From the NCBI RefSeq assembly GCF_039645985.1, contig NZ_CP147919.1:1798001-1862000 (forward strand): a stretch of DNA of 64,000 bases. The letters run 5' to 3'. The notes beneath the pieces are model-generated. The model made no database searches. It saw nothing but the letters and a program-made list of their open reading frames with translations, and was not told the origin of the DNA. Shown one piece after another: positions 1-8,668 of the stretch (positions are counted from its first letter, which is position 1; each line of letters opens with the position of its first letter). A program made the position numbers and the translations under genes. Source of the stretch: Sulfurimonas sp. HSL3-7. GTDB lineage: Bacteria; Campylobacterota; Campylobacteria; Campylobacterales; Sulfurimonadaceae.

Positions 1-2
1 TA

Positions 3-134
3 TTGGAAAAGGGCGGTATCAAGATCTACAAACTTCCACCGATCATCAAAGACCCCGACCTAGCGGTAAAAAATCTGCTTGTCAACTTGGGATTTGCGAT
101 CCATCTTCACACTATCAAAAAAGCGGCCCGTTAA
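3..134 (+). CDS. C-terminal end of an unidentified protein (partial)
   Basis: One frame is open from the left edge to a TAA at 132-134 and reads 43 residues ending HTIKKAAR. The peptide is basic and mixed helical, with no motif I recognise, and the start lies outside the window. It is convergent with the next gene, and a perfect hairpin at 161-180 separates the two. That it is a real gene end is inferred from the open frame and the hairpin after it. Confidence 0.5.
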   Translation: MEKGGIKIYKLPPIIKDPDLAVKNLLVNLGFAIHLHTIKKAAR

Positions 135-160
135 ATTTTTGATATAGCATCGTATTTATG

Positions 161-180
161 CTGCCTTGCTGTCAAGGCAG
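161..180. terminator. Hairpin between convergent genes
   Basis: An 8-bp perfect stem (CTGCCTTG/CAAGGCAG) with a 4-nt loop lies between a gene ending at 134 on the plus strand and one ending at 195 on the minus strand. Neither side has a clear T-run, so it may be a weak bidirectional terminator or only an RNA end-stabilising hairpin. Confidence 0.4.
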
Positions 181-194
181 TCAAAAACGTCTCT

Positions 195-614
195 TTACAC
201 TATCGAAATATACTCTTTGATAGATTCCAGTTCCTTTTTACTCACGCTAGAACCTTTGATCTGATGCATCATGGCAACCACATCGGCATAGCTTCGCAGG
301 TCGACACCTTTTTGAAACAGTGCCTGAGAGGCAATGTAGTCATAGATCGTTTTCTTCGGCAGACCCATCTTCGTTGCTATCATATGGCTCAGCAATGTCG
401 CATCATACGCATCCGACACGCTCTCAGCGGCAATGGCTTCGGCGGCTTGGTGTTCTATCCCCCGCGAGACCAGAGAACGTACAATCTCATGTTTGAAAGA
501 AGACGGCTGCTGTGAGCGTGTCTGTGATGGTTGCGGCAATGTCACCAACATATCGCCTAACGCCACATGAGAGGCGAAGACAAGAGTTCCTATCACTAGT
601 ATACGAATACGCAT
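195..614 (-). CDS. Small exported protein of unknown function
   Basis: This is a 139-residue protein with a clear Sec signal: basic MRIR, a hydrophobic stretch to about residue 19, then ALG-D as a likely cleavage site. The mature part is mostly helical and charged, with no cysteines or known motif. It ends near ESIKEYISIV. It has its own upstream gap and no close operon partner. I do not recognise the family. Location in the periplasm is inferred from the signal peptide. Confidence 0.65.
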   Translation of the reverse strand: MRIRILVIGTLVFASHVALGDMLVTLPQPSQTRSQQPSSFKHEIVRSLVSRGIEHQAAEAIAAESVSDAYDATLLSHMIATKMGLPKKTIYDYIASQALFQKGVDLRSYADVVAMMHQIKGSSVSKKELESIKEYISIV

Positions 615-722
615 TGTTGCCCTTTTTGATCTTTAGTTGCACTATTGTCTAACAAGATAGTAAACAAAGATTAAAGGAGAAGAGAACATATAAGATTTAA
701 CAATACATTATTTTCCCGACAA

Positions 723-1448
723 CTATTTTTTCATGATGAAGAGGTTGTTGCTTTTGTGGCAGTGGGCGAGAAAACGCTCTTTCAGCTCCCGGTCGAATGT
801 CATTATGTAGACATCACTGTTTTGAAGGCGAAGACGTTTAAAATTCTGTAAGAGGAGATCATCAGCAACATTTTTTCCATGGTCGCATTTTGTAAAATTG
901 AACGAGTCCAGTGTCTTTCCGTAATCATACAGGTTGGCCTCCCACTCCTTTTTTTTCAAATAGAGCGAATCGGGGTTGGCCGCAAGGTAGATATGTTCGT
1001 CGGGTATCTCGTTTGGCTCGATCAGATCATTGAAGATAGCTGTGATATTGGAGAAGTTCTCAATATCCCAGAAGAGATAGCTCTGGTCAGTCCTGCTTTT
1101 GGCCTGTTTGTTGATAAGCGAGACACGTTTGGCGATATTGAAATGCGTATGCGCCGTGTCATTGATCAGTTCGATGGCGTTTTTCAGCTGCCTGGCATCC
1201 GTCGTATCGAAACCGAGGATCTGCCCCAGTTCGATATAGAGTTCCAGGTTCAGCAGCTCCTCTCTGGCACCCCCTTTTTGATACGTTTTCAACCTTGCGA
1301 GCCTCTTCGCACCGAACAAAAGTGAGATATTGAGCGTTTCTCTCTTCTCGTAAGCCCGCTTGACCCTGAAAAAGAGCTGTTTCGCCTCTTTGGTGTCAGG
1401 CAGGGTGATGGAGCCTCTGAACGTACGCCCGATAAAGATCTTTTGCAT
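723..1448 (-). CDS. Putative NYN/PIN-like nuclease-domain protein
   Basis: I place the start at the ATG at 1448, which has AAGG six bases upstream; an in-frame TTG six codons earlier is the alternative. The product is about 241 residues. The N-terminal half is charged and helical. The C-terminal half (from about residue 122) has the acidic pattern of NYN/PIN domains: DIEN at about 128-131, GKNVADD near 191-197, and a hydrophobic strand followed by TFDREL. Known NYN proteins are metal-dependent RNases. Assignment here rests on these short motifs only, and activity is inference. It has no operon partner. Confidence 0.5.
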   Translation of the reverse strand: MQKIFIGRTFRGSITLPDTKEAKQLFFRVKRAYEKRETLNISLLFGAKRLARLKTYQKGGAREELLNLELYIELGQILGFDTTDARQLKNAIELINDTAHTHFNIAKRVSLINKQAKSRTDQSYLFWDIENFSNITAIFNDLIEPNEIPDEHIYLAANPDSLYLKKKEWEANLYDYGKTLDSFNFTKCDHGKNVADDLLLQNFKRLRLQNSDVYIMTFDRELKERFLAHCHKSNNLFIMKK

Positions 1449-1569
1449 GGATCGCCTTAAAAACAAAAAATTATAAATCTGACGAGATATTATCGAAGAG
1501 AGATTATAGAAAAATATAGCAGTCGAGGTGCGGCTGTTTCACGGCTTATTTTTAAGAAGCGTGCCGGCG

Positions 1570-2031
1570 TTAATGGTGCTTTGTCAAAAAACGGTGCAGT
1601 TGGTTGGCAAATTCGTGGGCGTCTTTCTGACTGAAAGGTTTGGGCCCTTTGGTCACCTCGCCGCTCTCTCTGATCTTTTCCATCAGGTTGCGCATGGCGA
1701 GGTACTGCTTGATATTGTCGACGCTGTAGAGCTCCCCCCTGTGGTCGATGGCGTGGGCCTTTTTGGCGATGACGCGGTCGGCCAGCGGAATGTCGGCCGT
1801 AATGACCAGATCCCCTTCTCTGACCATCTCGACAATTCGGTGGTCCGCCTCATCCGCACCCTCCTCTACTATGATGTAGGTAATATGGTGGGAGTTACCC
1901 AAAGTTATGCGCTTGTTGGAGACGACATAGGTCGGCAAAGAGAGGCGTTCTATGCTGCGAAGCACGATCGGTTTGAGTAGGTTGGGAAAAGCATCGCCGT
2001 CGATGTACAAGGTCACTGTTTTGTTCCCCAC
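1570..2031 (-). CDS. YaiI/YqxD (DUF188, UPF0178) family protein
   Basis: This 153-residue protein matches the DUF188 family in length and layout. It has an N-terminal strand followed by YIDGDAFPN, a central VEEGADEADHRIVEM, then VITADIPLADRVIAKKA and a DHRGELY segment. The family is PIN-like and conserved in bacteria, but its function is not established. The start is a GTG inside the 3' end of the upstream membrane-protease gene (19-nt overlap), so translation is probably coupled. The C-terminus (FANQLHRFLTKHH) is typical. Confidence 0.9.
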   Translation of the reverse strand: MGNKTVTLYIDGDAFPNLLKPIVLRSIERLSLPTYVVSNKRITLGNSHHITYIIVEEGADEADHRIVEMVREGDLVITADIPLADRVIAKKAHAIDHRGELYSVDNIKQYLAMRNLMEKIRESGEVTKGPKPFSQKDAHEFANQLHRFLTKHH

Positions 2032-2696
2032 TTATAGAATCCTCTCCGTCGTCTACTCTCGTTTTTTAAAAATGCAATATAAAGCAGGTAACCATAGGAA
2101 ACCAGCAACAAAACAACGGCAATGACCCGGACAGCCCCTGATATCAGCCAGTCATACTCATAGACGCCCACTTCTCTGAAGATAAACCAGAAATCATGCT
2201 TGTCCGCACCCGGGATAAAGAAGGGATAGCGCTGCGGCGTATGCGAAGTGGACATATACCATGCCACGTAAACCAGATTTTGGGCAAGCCAGATAGCGCC
2301 TAGCCCCATTACAATGCTGTTCTCTCTTTTGTAATAGTAATAGATGAATATCATCGGAAGAAGCAGCTGGAAAACAGTGCCGTTGAGTGCCGTTATCAAC
2401 TCCGGACAAGCGAAAAGATAGCATACTCCGTGCCCCGCTTCATGGACGATCATATTGGCACTGTTCAACACATTGTGAAATGACTGCATCACCCCGTCAA
2501 AATTCAGATGGATCATCTTGCCGTGAATAGAGGCGACATAAGCATCATTGTATTTGCTCAGCCAAAGCACGTATGGAAGCAGAAGCAGTATCCCGATGCG
2601 CACTGCCGTATCTGAAGGTTTACTTTTTTGATGGCTTCTACTGCGTTCCAGCATCTTCTCTACGCTGAGTTCCTTAAGATTATCCTCTTTTTTCAA
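2013..2696 (-). CDS. Membrane protein with HEAGH zinc-protease motif (M50-like)
   Basis: This 227-residue protein has about five membrane segments (roughly 31-47, 104-121, 128-147, 184-208). HEAGH is at residues 85-89, the zinc-binding core of gluzincin/M50-type proteases. A Gly-Thr-x-x-Gln segment (106-110) opens the next helix, and DKHDFWFIF near 165-173 may supply the third ligand. The rest does not look like canonical SpoIIE/RseP proteases: no PDZ domain and no NPDG motif are visible. The start is TTG with AGGA upstream. It is co-transcribed with the YaiI-like gene by overlap. Substrate is unknown, and it could be a zinc-binding protein without protease activity. Confidence 0.6.
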   Translation of the reverse strand: MKKEDNLKELSVEKMLERSRSHQKSKPSDTAVRIGILLLLPYVLWLSKYNDAYVASIHGKMIHLNFDGVMQSFHNVLNSANMIVHEAGHGVCYLFACPELITALNGTVFQLLLPMIFIYYYYKRENSIVMGLGAIWLAQNLVYVAWYMSTSHTPQRYPFFIPGADKHDFWFIFREVGVYEYDWLISGAVRVIAVVLLLVSYGYLLYIAFLKNESRRRRGFYKWGTKQ

Positions 2697-2795
2697 TACG
2701 GTCTCTATCCTAAATCATAGTTGTAAGTCGGTGCATATTCCCGCATCCGGACATGGAAGTGATCGCTTCAGTCCATCGCCGTACAGCCGGAGTAA

Positions 2796-4112
2796 TCATT
2801 TTACTACTGCAGATGGGAGATGAGAGATGGCCTGGTATGCCGTGTCCATCATAATATCTATCTCTTCCTTGCTGATGATATAAGGCGGCATGAAGTAGAC
2901 GATATGGCCAAGCGGTCGCAAAAGTACACCATGCTTCAGGCCGTATTCATACACTTTCAGCCCGATCCGTTCCTGTGGTGCGTACCCCTCAAGTTCAACC
3001 GCAGCGACCATGCCGCACTGCCTTACCTCTTTGACATTGGCCAACGTCTCAAAAGCCTGCAGTTTTGACGCGATGTAGTTGGAGTTGTCTCTGTTCTTTT
3101 CTATAACATTTTCTGATTCAAAAAGGTCCAGTGTTGCGTTGGCTGCCGCACAGGCCAAGGCATTTCCTGTGTAAGAATGTGAATGCAAAAAGGCCTTGTA
3201 AAGTCCGTAATCACAATAAAAAGCAGCGTAGACCTCCTCCGTTGTTAGTACGACGGAAAGCGGCAGATAGCCGCCTGTAAGCCCCTTGGATAACACCATG
3301 TAATCGGGTGTTATACCGGCTTGTTCACACGCAAACATCGTACCCGTTCGGCCAAAACCTGCCATCACTTCATCTGCAATAAGATGAATGCCGTAAACAT
3401 CGCAGAGTTCTCTTGCCTTCGTCAAATAGAGCGGGTGGTACATATGCATCGAACCCGCACCCTGGATCAACGGTTCTACGATCAAAGCAGCGATCTCTTC
3501 ATGTCTTGTTTTGAAACATTCTGCCAACGCAGCTGCCGCCTCAAGTGCTGCTTCTTCACTCTGATCTTTTGGCACCGGTGTCTGGATAGAGCGAATTAAC
3601 AGCGGCTCATAGGTCTCTTTGTAGAGTTCCACGTCACCGACGGAGAGTGCCCCTATCGTCTCCCCGTGATAGGAGTTACTCAAGGAGACAAACAAAGAGC
3701 GCTCCCGGCCCTGGTTTTTATGGAAATGATAGCTCATCTTCAATGCTACTTCTATAGCAGATGAACCGTTGTCGGCATAAAAACAGCGTGTTAGCCCCTC
3801 CGGGGTCAGTTTGACGAGTCTTTCACTCAGACGGATGACCTGTTCATGGGTAAATCCGGCCAGAATAACATGTTCGAGTGTGTCAAGCTGTTTTTTGACC
3901 GCTGCGTTGATGTAGCCATTGGCATGACCGAACATATTGACCCACCACGAGCTGACCGCATCGATATACCGATTGCCTTCAAAATCTTCGAGATAGACAC
4001 CTTCGCCTTTTTTTATAGGTATCATCGGCAAAAATTCATGATCCTTCATCTGTGTGCAGGGATGCCAGATTACATCAAGGTCCCGATCGGCCATCATCTT
4101 GTTATTCATCAA
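2796..4112 (-). CDS. bioA: Adenosylmethionine-8-amino-7-oxononanoate aminotransferase
   Basis: BioA is a class III PLP aminotransferase that makes 7,8-diaminononanoate in biotin synthesis, using S-adenosylmethionine as amino donor. The 438 residues show WHPCTQM near the N-terminus, SSWWVNMFGH (54-63), the phosphate-binding GSSAIEVALK (116-125), ADEVMAGFGRTG with Asp247, and the PLP lysine in LSKGLTGG (Lys276). Length fits the family. It stands alone, divergent from the ppiD-ftsA-ftsZ operon across a 150-bp AT-rich gap that must hold both promoters. No other bio gene is in the window. Confidence 0.95.
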   Translation of the reverse strand: MMNNKMMADRDLDVIWHPCTQMKDHEFLPMIPIKKGEGVYLEDFEGNRYIDAVSSWWVNMFGHANGYINAAVKKQLDTLEHVILAGFTHEQVIRLSERLVKLTPEGLTRCFYADNGSSAIEVALKMSYHFHKNQGRERSLFVSLSNSYHGETIGALSVGDVELYKETYEPLLIRSIQTPVPKDQSEEAALEAAAALAECFKTRHEEIAALIVEPLIQGAGSMHMYHPLYLTKARELCDVYGIHLIADEVMAGFGRTGTMFACEQAGITPDYMVLSKGLTGGYLPLSVVLTTEEVYAAFYCDYGLYKAFLHSHSYTGNALACAAANATLDLFESENVIEKNRDNSNYIASKLQAFETLANVKEVRQCGMVAAVELEGYAPQERIGLKVYEYGLKHGVLLRPLGHIVYFMPPYIISKEEIDIMMDTAYQAISHLPSAVVK

Positions 4113-4262
4113 TTACCCTTTATTCGAATTCGTCATCTAATCATAGCGAAATCCGTGTTTGCAAAAAATGCGACAATCTGCCTAAATTAGGGAACTTTTA
4201 GGCTAGTTTAATATTTAAAAACATAAAATATAACCAATTGATATATTAAGGGCACAATCACT

Positions 4263-5729
4263 ATGATCACTTGGATGCAAAGACACCGAAAATACCTCGT
4301 AATCACGATATGGATTTCGACATTCGCTTTTATTGGCGCAGGTTTTGTCGGTTGGGGGCAGTACAGCTACGGCGAAAAAGCAGGAGCCGTTGCCAAAGTG
4401 GGTGACATCTCGATCACCCAACGTGAATGGCAGCAGGCCTATAGCCGTCTTTATGGTCAGTACAACCAGATTTTCCAAGGGAATTTTGATGAAAAACAGG
4501 CAGAAAGTTTTGGTTTAAAACAGCAGGCGATGCGTCAGGTCGTTGAGCAGGCCTTGATTCTTAATCTGGCTAACAGTTATAACCTTGAGGTCACCAAAGA
4601 AGAACTTTCAAAAGTGATCACCTCGCAGGATATGTTTTTTGAAAACGGTACATTCTCAAAAGATCTTTATGCAAAGATTTTGAAACAGAACAGACTCAGC
4701 ATCGTTGATTACGAGAGTGATCTTCGCAACTCCATTTTGATCCAGAAGGTACTCTCTCTTTTTCAAAGCGACCCTCTTCCACTTGAAGAGAAGGTCTTTG
4801 CAACAGCAAAAAATATTGCAGATAAAATTGAGTATAAGATTCTTGATACTCAAGACGTTAGCATAGAGACAAGTGAAGAAGCTGTCAAAAGCTACTGGGA
4901 GACTCGTCAGCAAAACTACATGACCAGACCATCATTCACGCTTCAAGTACTCACACAGGAAAAAATTTCTGCAGACGCAGATGAAAATGCCATTCTAGAG
5001 TACTACAATGCCAACCGTCACGATTTCACAGATGCCCAAGGCAAGATTCTGGAACTTGCAGACGCTAAAGAACAGGTGATCGCTGCGTTAGACGATAAAG
5101 CGACTAATAAACAGGCGCTTCGCAACTATATCGCCTTCAAAAAAGGGAAACTGGACGAGAACGTTGCAACAGAAACCATTACTGTCGATGAAGCCAATAA
5201 CCCGTACTCAAAAGAGCTCTTTGCCGAGATCGCTGCGCTTAACATCACAAGCCCTTTTCTTAAACCGCGCAAAGCAGGTGACACGTACATCACATTAAAA
5301 CTTGAGCAGATCAATCCGGCAACGCCAAAATCGTTTGAAGATGCTAAAGCGGCTGTTCTGGCCGACTACACCAAAGAAGAAAGTGCGCGAAAACTTCAGC
5401 AACTTGCCGAGAACTCTCTCGCCAGCTTTAAAGGCAGATTGAGCGGTTTCATTACACCGGCACAGGCAAGTACGCTGGCAGGGCTCAATAAAGAGGAAAC
5501 AAAACTTTTTGTCTCAAAGCTTTTTGTCGCTTCGCAAAAACGCGGGTATGTGCCTCTAAACGAAAACAAGATCGTCCTTTTCAACATCAGGGAGCAGAAG
5601 CTACTTTCCAATGAAGAGCCCACTGAAGCGATGCAGGTCGCACGTCTAAAAGATTCTATATTTGATCGTTCATTGATCAAGATGCTTGAGAGTAAATACA
5701 CGGTTGAATCATTTGTAGGAGGCAATTAA
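4263..5729 (+). CDS. PpiD/SurA-type periplasmic chaperone (SurA_N family)
   Basis: This 488-residue protein starts with a short cytoplasmic tail, one membrane helix (about 11-32), then a SurA_N-like helical domain (WQQAYSRLYGQYNQIF onward). The remainder is a long alpha/beta region rather than a clear parvulin consensus. The architecture is that of PpiD-type foldases, anchored in the inner membrane and facing the periplasm, that help outer-membrane and secreted proteins fold. Whether it has prolyl isomerase activity cannot be seen. It is the first gene of the ftsA-ftsZ operon, and ftsA starts one base after its stop. Confidence 0.85.
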   Translation: MITWMQRHRKYLVITIWISTFAFIGAGFVGWGQYSYGEKAGAVAKVGDISITQREWQQAYSRLYGQYNQIFQGNFDEKQAESFGLKQQAMRQVVEQALILNLANSYNLEVTKEELSKVITSQDMFFENGTFSKDLYAKILKQNRLSIVDYESDLRNSILIQKVLSLFQSDPLPLEEKVFATAKNIADKIEYKILDTQDVSIETSEEAVKSYWETRQQNYMTRPSFTLQVLTQEKISADADENAILEYYNANRHDFTDAQGKILELADAKEQVIAALDDKATNKQALRNYIAFKKGKLDENVATETITVDEANNPYSKELFAEIAALNITSPFLKPRKAGDTYITLKLEQINPATPKSFEDAKAAVLADYTKEESARKLQQLAENSLASFKGRLSGFITPAQASTLAGLNKEETKLFVSKLFVASQKRGYVPLNENKIVLFNIREQKLLSNEEPTEAMQVARLKDSIFDRSLIKMLESKYTVESFVGGN

Positions 5730-5730
5730 A

Positions 5731-7107
5731 GTGAGTAGATCAGTTTTAGCGATTGACATCGGTTCCACTAAAATCTGTGCAATTATTGCCAATATTGATT
5801 CAGAGAACAATATACAGATTATCGGTGCCGGCATTGCTAAAGCACAAGGTCTTAAAAAAGGCAGTATTACCAACATAGAGCTTGCTTCCAAATCGATCAA
5901 AAGTGCTTTGGCAGATGCTAAACGCGTTGCAGGGACAGATATTAAAAAAGCCACTGTCAGCATCTCCGGCGCCTACACAAAAAGCCTTGTCTCCAGCGGT
6001 ATTGTCAACATCCCGAATAAGGAGATCACGCTTAAAGAGATCGAACGCGTCATGCGTACGTCACTTTACAATGCCAATATCCCCAATGAGTATGAAGTGC
6101 TGCATACGCTTCCTTTTAATTTCAAAGTGGACGATCAGGACTATATCGAAGATCCTCTGGGGATGAACGCTTCCCGCCTGGAAGTCGAGACGCACATCAT
6201 CACCACACAGAAATCAAACTTCCACAATCTCCGCAAAGCGGTGCGTGCCGCAGGTGTTGAAGTGGAAAACGTAGTCTTAAGCGGTTACGCTTCTGCCATC
6301 GCTGTCTTGAATGAAGATGAAAAAGAGCTCGGTGTCGGTGTTGTCGATATGGGCGGAAGCACTAGCAATATCGTCATTCATTCGGGTAATTCTATCCGCT
6401 ATAACGACTTCCTGGGTGTCGGTTCAAACCATATCACCAATGACCTCTCTATGGCGCTGCATACACCGTTGAATGTGGCCGACAGTGTCAAGATGGAGTA
6501 CGGTTCGCTTCACGCTCCGAACAACGATCTTATCGAGCTGCCGATCATCGGCGATGAGAACTCAACCCATGAGGTCTCTCTGGAAGTCGTGCACAATGTC
6601 ATTTACGCACGTGTCGAAGAGACATTGATGATCATTGCCCAATCTCTGGAGAAAAGTGCTCTTAAAGAACAGATGGGGGCAGGTATCGTCTTAACGGGCG
6701 GATTTACAAACATGGTAGGTCTGAGAGAATTGGCCAGTGCCATCTTTGACAACCTGCCTGTGCGTATTGCCAGACCGATAGAGGTCGAAGGGCTCTTTGA
6801 CCAGCTTCGCAATCCGGCCTATTCCGGTGCACTTGGTCTACTGCGTTATGAAGCGAACGGATATTCACTGTACGAAGTGGATGTCAATAAAAAGATGCGT
6901 CATACAAAAAATGACTTTGATGGTATGGACATTCCGCCAAGCGAAGAACCTGAAGAGATCGGCATTCCGACGATCGGCGAACCTGAAGACTCTGCGAAAT
7001 CCACGACTGTAAACATTGGAAAACCTATCACCCCTCTCAAGTCTAAGGGTGAACAGGAAGCAGGCCCGTTTTCAAAATTCTGGAACTGGATGACCCAGTT
7101 ATTTTAA
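5731..7107 (+). CDS. ftsA: Cell division protein FtsA
   Basis: FtsA is an actin-like ATPase that tethers FtsZ to the inner membrane and recruits the divisome. The 458-residue product begins SRSVLAIDIGSTKI, the actin-fold phosphate-1 motif; it has VVDMGGSTSNIV as phosphate-2, and GIVLTGGFTNM in the adenosine motif. The very C-terminus, GPFSKFWNWMTQLF, is the amphipathic membrane-targeting helix. A proline/acid-rich linker of about 65 residues precedes it. The start is GTG, one base after the preceding stop and with AGGAGG in the end of that gene, so translation is coupled. ftsZ follows 13 bases later. Confidence 0.97.
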   Translation: MSRSVLAIDIGSTKICAIIANIDSENNIQIIGAGIAKAQGLKKGSITNIELASKSIKSALADAKRVAGTDIKKATVSISGAYTKSLVSSGIVNIPNKEITLKEIERVMRTSLYNANIPNEYEVLHTLPFNFKVDDQDYIEDPLGMNASRLEVETHIITTQKSNFHNLRKAVRAAGVEVENVVLSGYASAIAVLNEDEKELGVGVVDMGGSTSNIVIHSGNSIRYNDFLGVGSNHITNDLSMALHTPLNVADSVKMEYGSLHAPNNDLIELPIIGDENSTHEVSLEVVHNVIYARVEETLMIIAQSLEKSALKEQMGAGIVLTGGFTNMVGLRELASAIFDNLPVRIARPIEVEGLFDQLRNPAYSGALGLLRYEANGYSLYEVDVNKKMRHTKNDFDGMDIPPSEEPEEIGIPTIGEPEDSAKSTTVNIGKPITPLKSKGEQEAGPFSKFWNWMTQLF

Positions 7108-7120
7108 CAAGGAGTGTGTT

Positions 7121-8269
7121 ATGAGTAGTGATATGTTTATTATCGAAGAGTCAACGCGACAGACAGGTGCTAGAATCGTTGCTGTCGGTGTCGGCGGCGG
7201 CGGCGGCAACATGATCGGACATATGATCAAAGAGGGTGTCAGCGGAATCGAGCTTGTGGTTGCCAATACCGATGCGCAAGTGCTTGACAGTTCTCTGGCC
7301 AACACGAAGATCCAGCTCGGCGGAAAACTGACAAAAGGTCTCGGTGCGGGGATGAAGCCGTCGATCGGCAAAGATTCGGCACTGGAAAGCTATGATGAAC
7401 TTCGCATGTCCCTTGACGGTGCGGACATCGTCTTCATCGCTGCCGGTCTCGGCGGCGGGACAGGTACAGGGGCCGCACCTATCGTGGCGCAGATCGCAAA
7501 AGAGATCGGAGCCCTGACGATCGCCGTGGTGACAAAACCGTTCAAGTTTGAAGGCAGTAAACGCCGTAAACTGGCGGAGAAAGGGTTGGAAGACCTTAAA
7601 AACGAATGTGACTCTATCGTTGTTATTCCGAACGATAAACTTCTTTCCATCATCGATAAGCGTCTTGGGCTTCGTGAAAGTTTCAAGATCGTTGATTCGG
7701 TACTGGCCCAAGCCGTCAGCGGAACATCCGGTGTCATCCTTTCACACGGTGAAAACGACATCAACCTGGACTTTGCCGACCTGCAGACCGTCATGTGTCA
7801 TCGCGGTATGGCGCTGATGGGTGTCGGTGAGCACCAAGGCGAAAACGCGGCTTATGAAGCGATCAAGTCGGCGATCGAATCACCGCTTCTTGACAACATG
7901 TCGATCAACGGAGCAATGGGTGTTCTTGTCCATTTCCATATCCACCCGGACTTTCCAATGATGGAACTGACCGAGGCTATGGAGGTCGTTCACGAAAGTG
8001 CGGATGAAGAAGCTGATGTTATCTTTGGTACAACAACCGACGAATCTATGCCGGTTGATTCTATCCGGATTACGCTTGTCGCAACCGGTTTTGAAAAGGA
8101 GCTCAACCAAGGTGTGAACAACGATGATTTCATCTCTGAAACGCCTACACACACTCAACCGGCAATGACGCAACAGCAAGCAACATTGCGTCCGAAAATG
8201 GTTGTAGGCGGCGATATTAGCGATGACTACTTGGACGTTCCGACCTATATGCGCCAGCAAAAAGATTAA
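7121..8269 (+). CDS. ftsZ: Cell division protein FtsZ
   Basis: FtsZ is the tubulin-like GTPase that forms the division ring at mid-cell. In 382 residues I see the N-terminal nucleotide motif VGVGGGGGNMI (22-32), the tubulin signature GGGTGTG at 111-117, and a T7 loop containing NLDFADLQTVM. After a variable linker the protein ends with a conserved C-terminal peptide (LDVPTYMR, 371-378), the site that binds FtsA and other partners. AAGGAG precedes the ATG. It is the third gene of its operon, directly after ftsA. Confidence 0.98.
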   Translation: MSSDMFIIEESTRQTGARIVAVGVGGGGGNMIGHMIKEGVSGIELVVANTDAQVLDSSLANTKIQLGGKLTKGLGAGMKPSIGKDSALESYDELRMSLDGADIVFIAAGLGGGTGTGAAPIVAQIAKEIGALTIAVVTKPFKFEGSKRRKLAEKGLEDLKNECDSIVVIPNDKLLSIIDKRLGLRESFKIVDSVLAQAVSGTSGVILSHGENDINLDFADLQTVMCHRGMALMGVGEHQGENAAYEAIKSAIESPLLDNMSINGAMGVLVHFHIHPDFPMMELTEAMEVVHESADEEADVIFGTTTDESMPVDSIRITLVATGFEKELNQGVNNDDFISETPTHTQPAMTQQQATLRPKMVVGGDISDDYLDVPTYMRQQKD

Positions 8270-8280
8270 TCACCTCTATA

Positions 8281-8571
8281 ATGCACTCCTTTGAAGAGGT
8301 CATGAAGGCCAAAACACTCCTTGGTCTTCGCGACAGTGCCTCTCTCCCTGAAATAAAAGCCCGTTACAAAAACCTTATGCACCAGTGGCATCCCGATAAA
8401 CATCTTGACGAGATCGAGACCGCGACCAAAATGAGCAGCGATATCATCGAAGCCTACAAGATCATCATGGAGTACGTCAAGCACTACGAATACCGTTTTG
8501 ACGAAGAGTTTATCAAACAGAAGACGATCTCGCCTGAAGAGTGGTGGAACAACCAGTTCGGCGGACGATAA
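8281..8571 (+). CDS. Small J-domain protein
   Basis: This 96-residue protein is almost only a J-domain: helix I (EEVMKAKTLLGL), helix II (LPEIKARYKNLMHQW), the invariant HPDK at 37-40, and helix III (ATKMSSDIIEAYKIIMEYV). J-domains stimulate the ATPase of DnaK-type chaperones. There is no G/F region or zinc domain, so it is not DnaJ itself but a specialised partner. It starts 11 bases after the ftsZ stop and is likely the last gene of the division operon. A link to division is suggested only by this position. The C-terminus ends EEWWNNQFGGR. Confidence 0.85.
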   Translation: MHSFEEVMKAKTLLGLRDSASLPEIKARYKNLMHQWHPDKHLDEIETATKMSSDIIEAYKIIMEYVKHYEYRFDEEFIKQKTISPEEWWNNQFGGR

Positions 8572-8573
8572 AA

Positions 8574-8601
8574 ATGTTGAATGTTGAATGTTGAATGTTG
8601 A
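8574..8601. repeat. Four tandem copies of a 7-bp unit (ATGTTGA)
   Basis: Four perfect copies lie directly after the stop of the J-domain gene. Degenerate copies of a related heptamer occur near 63580-63600 and, reversed, near 63681-63700. A different heptamer (GTTAAGA) is expanded to 23 copies at 28796-28956. Confidence 0.85.
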
Positions 8602-8629
8602 ATTATAATAAGGTATCAGGCCAAGCCTG

Positions 8630-8660
8630 AAAAAGGCGCTTTCACTTTAACAAAAGCGCC
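8630..8660 (-). terminator. Rho-independent terminator of the nitroreductase gene
   Basis: Read on the minus strand just after the stop at 8669: stem GGCGCTTT/AAAGCGCC with a loop of about 10 nt, followed by a run of five T (the A-run at 8630-8634 on the plus strand). The geometry is that of an intrinsic terminator. Confidence 0.75.
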
Positions 8661-8668
8661 CAGTTGCT

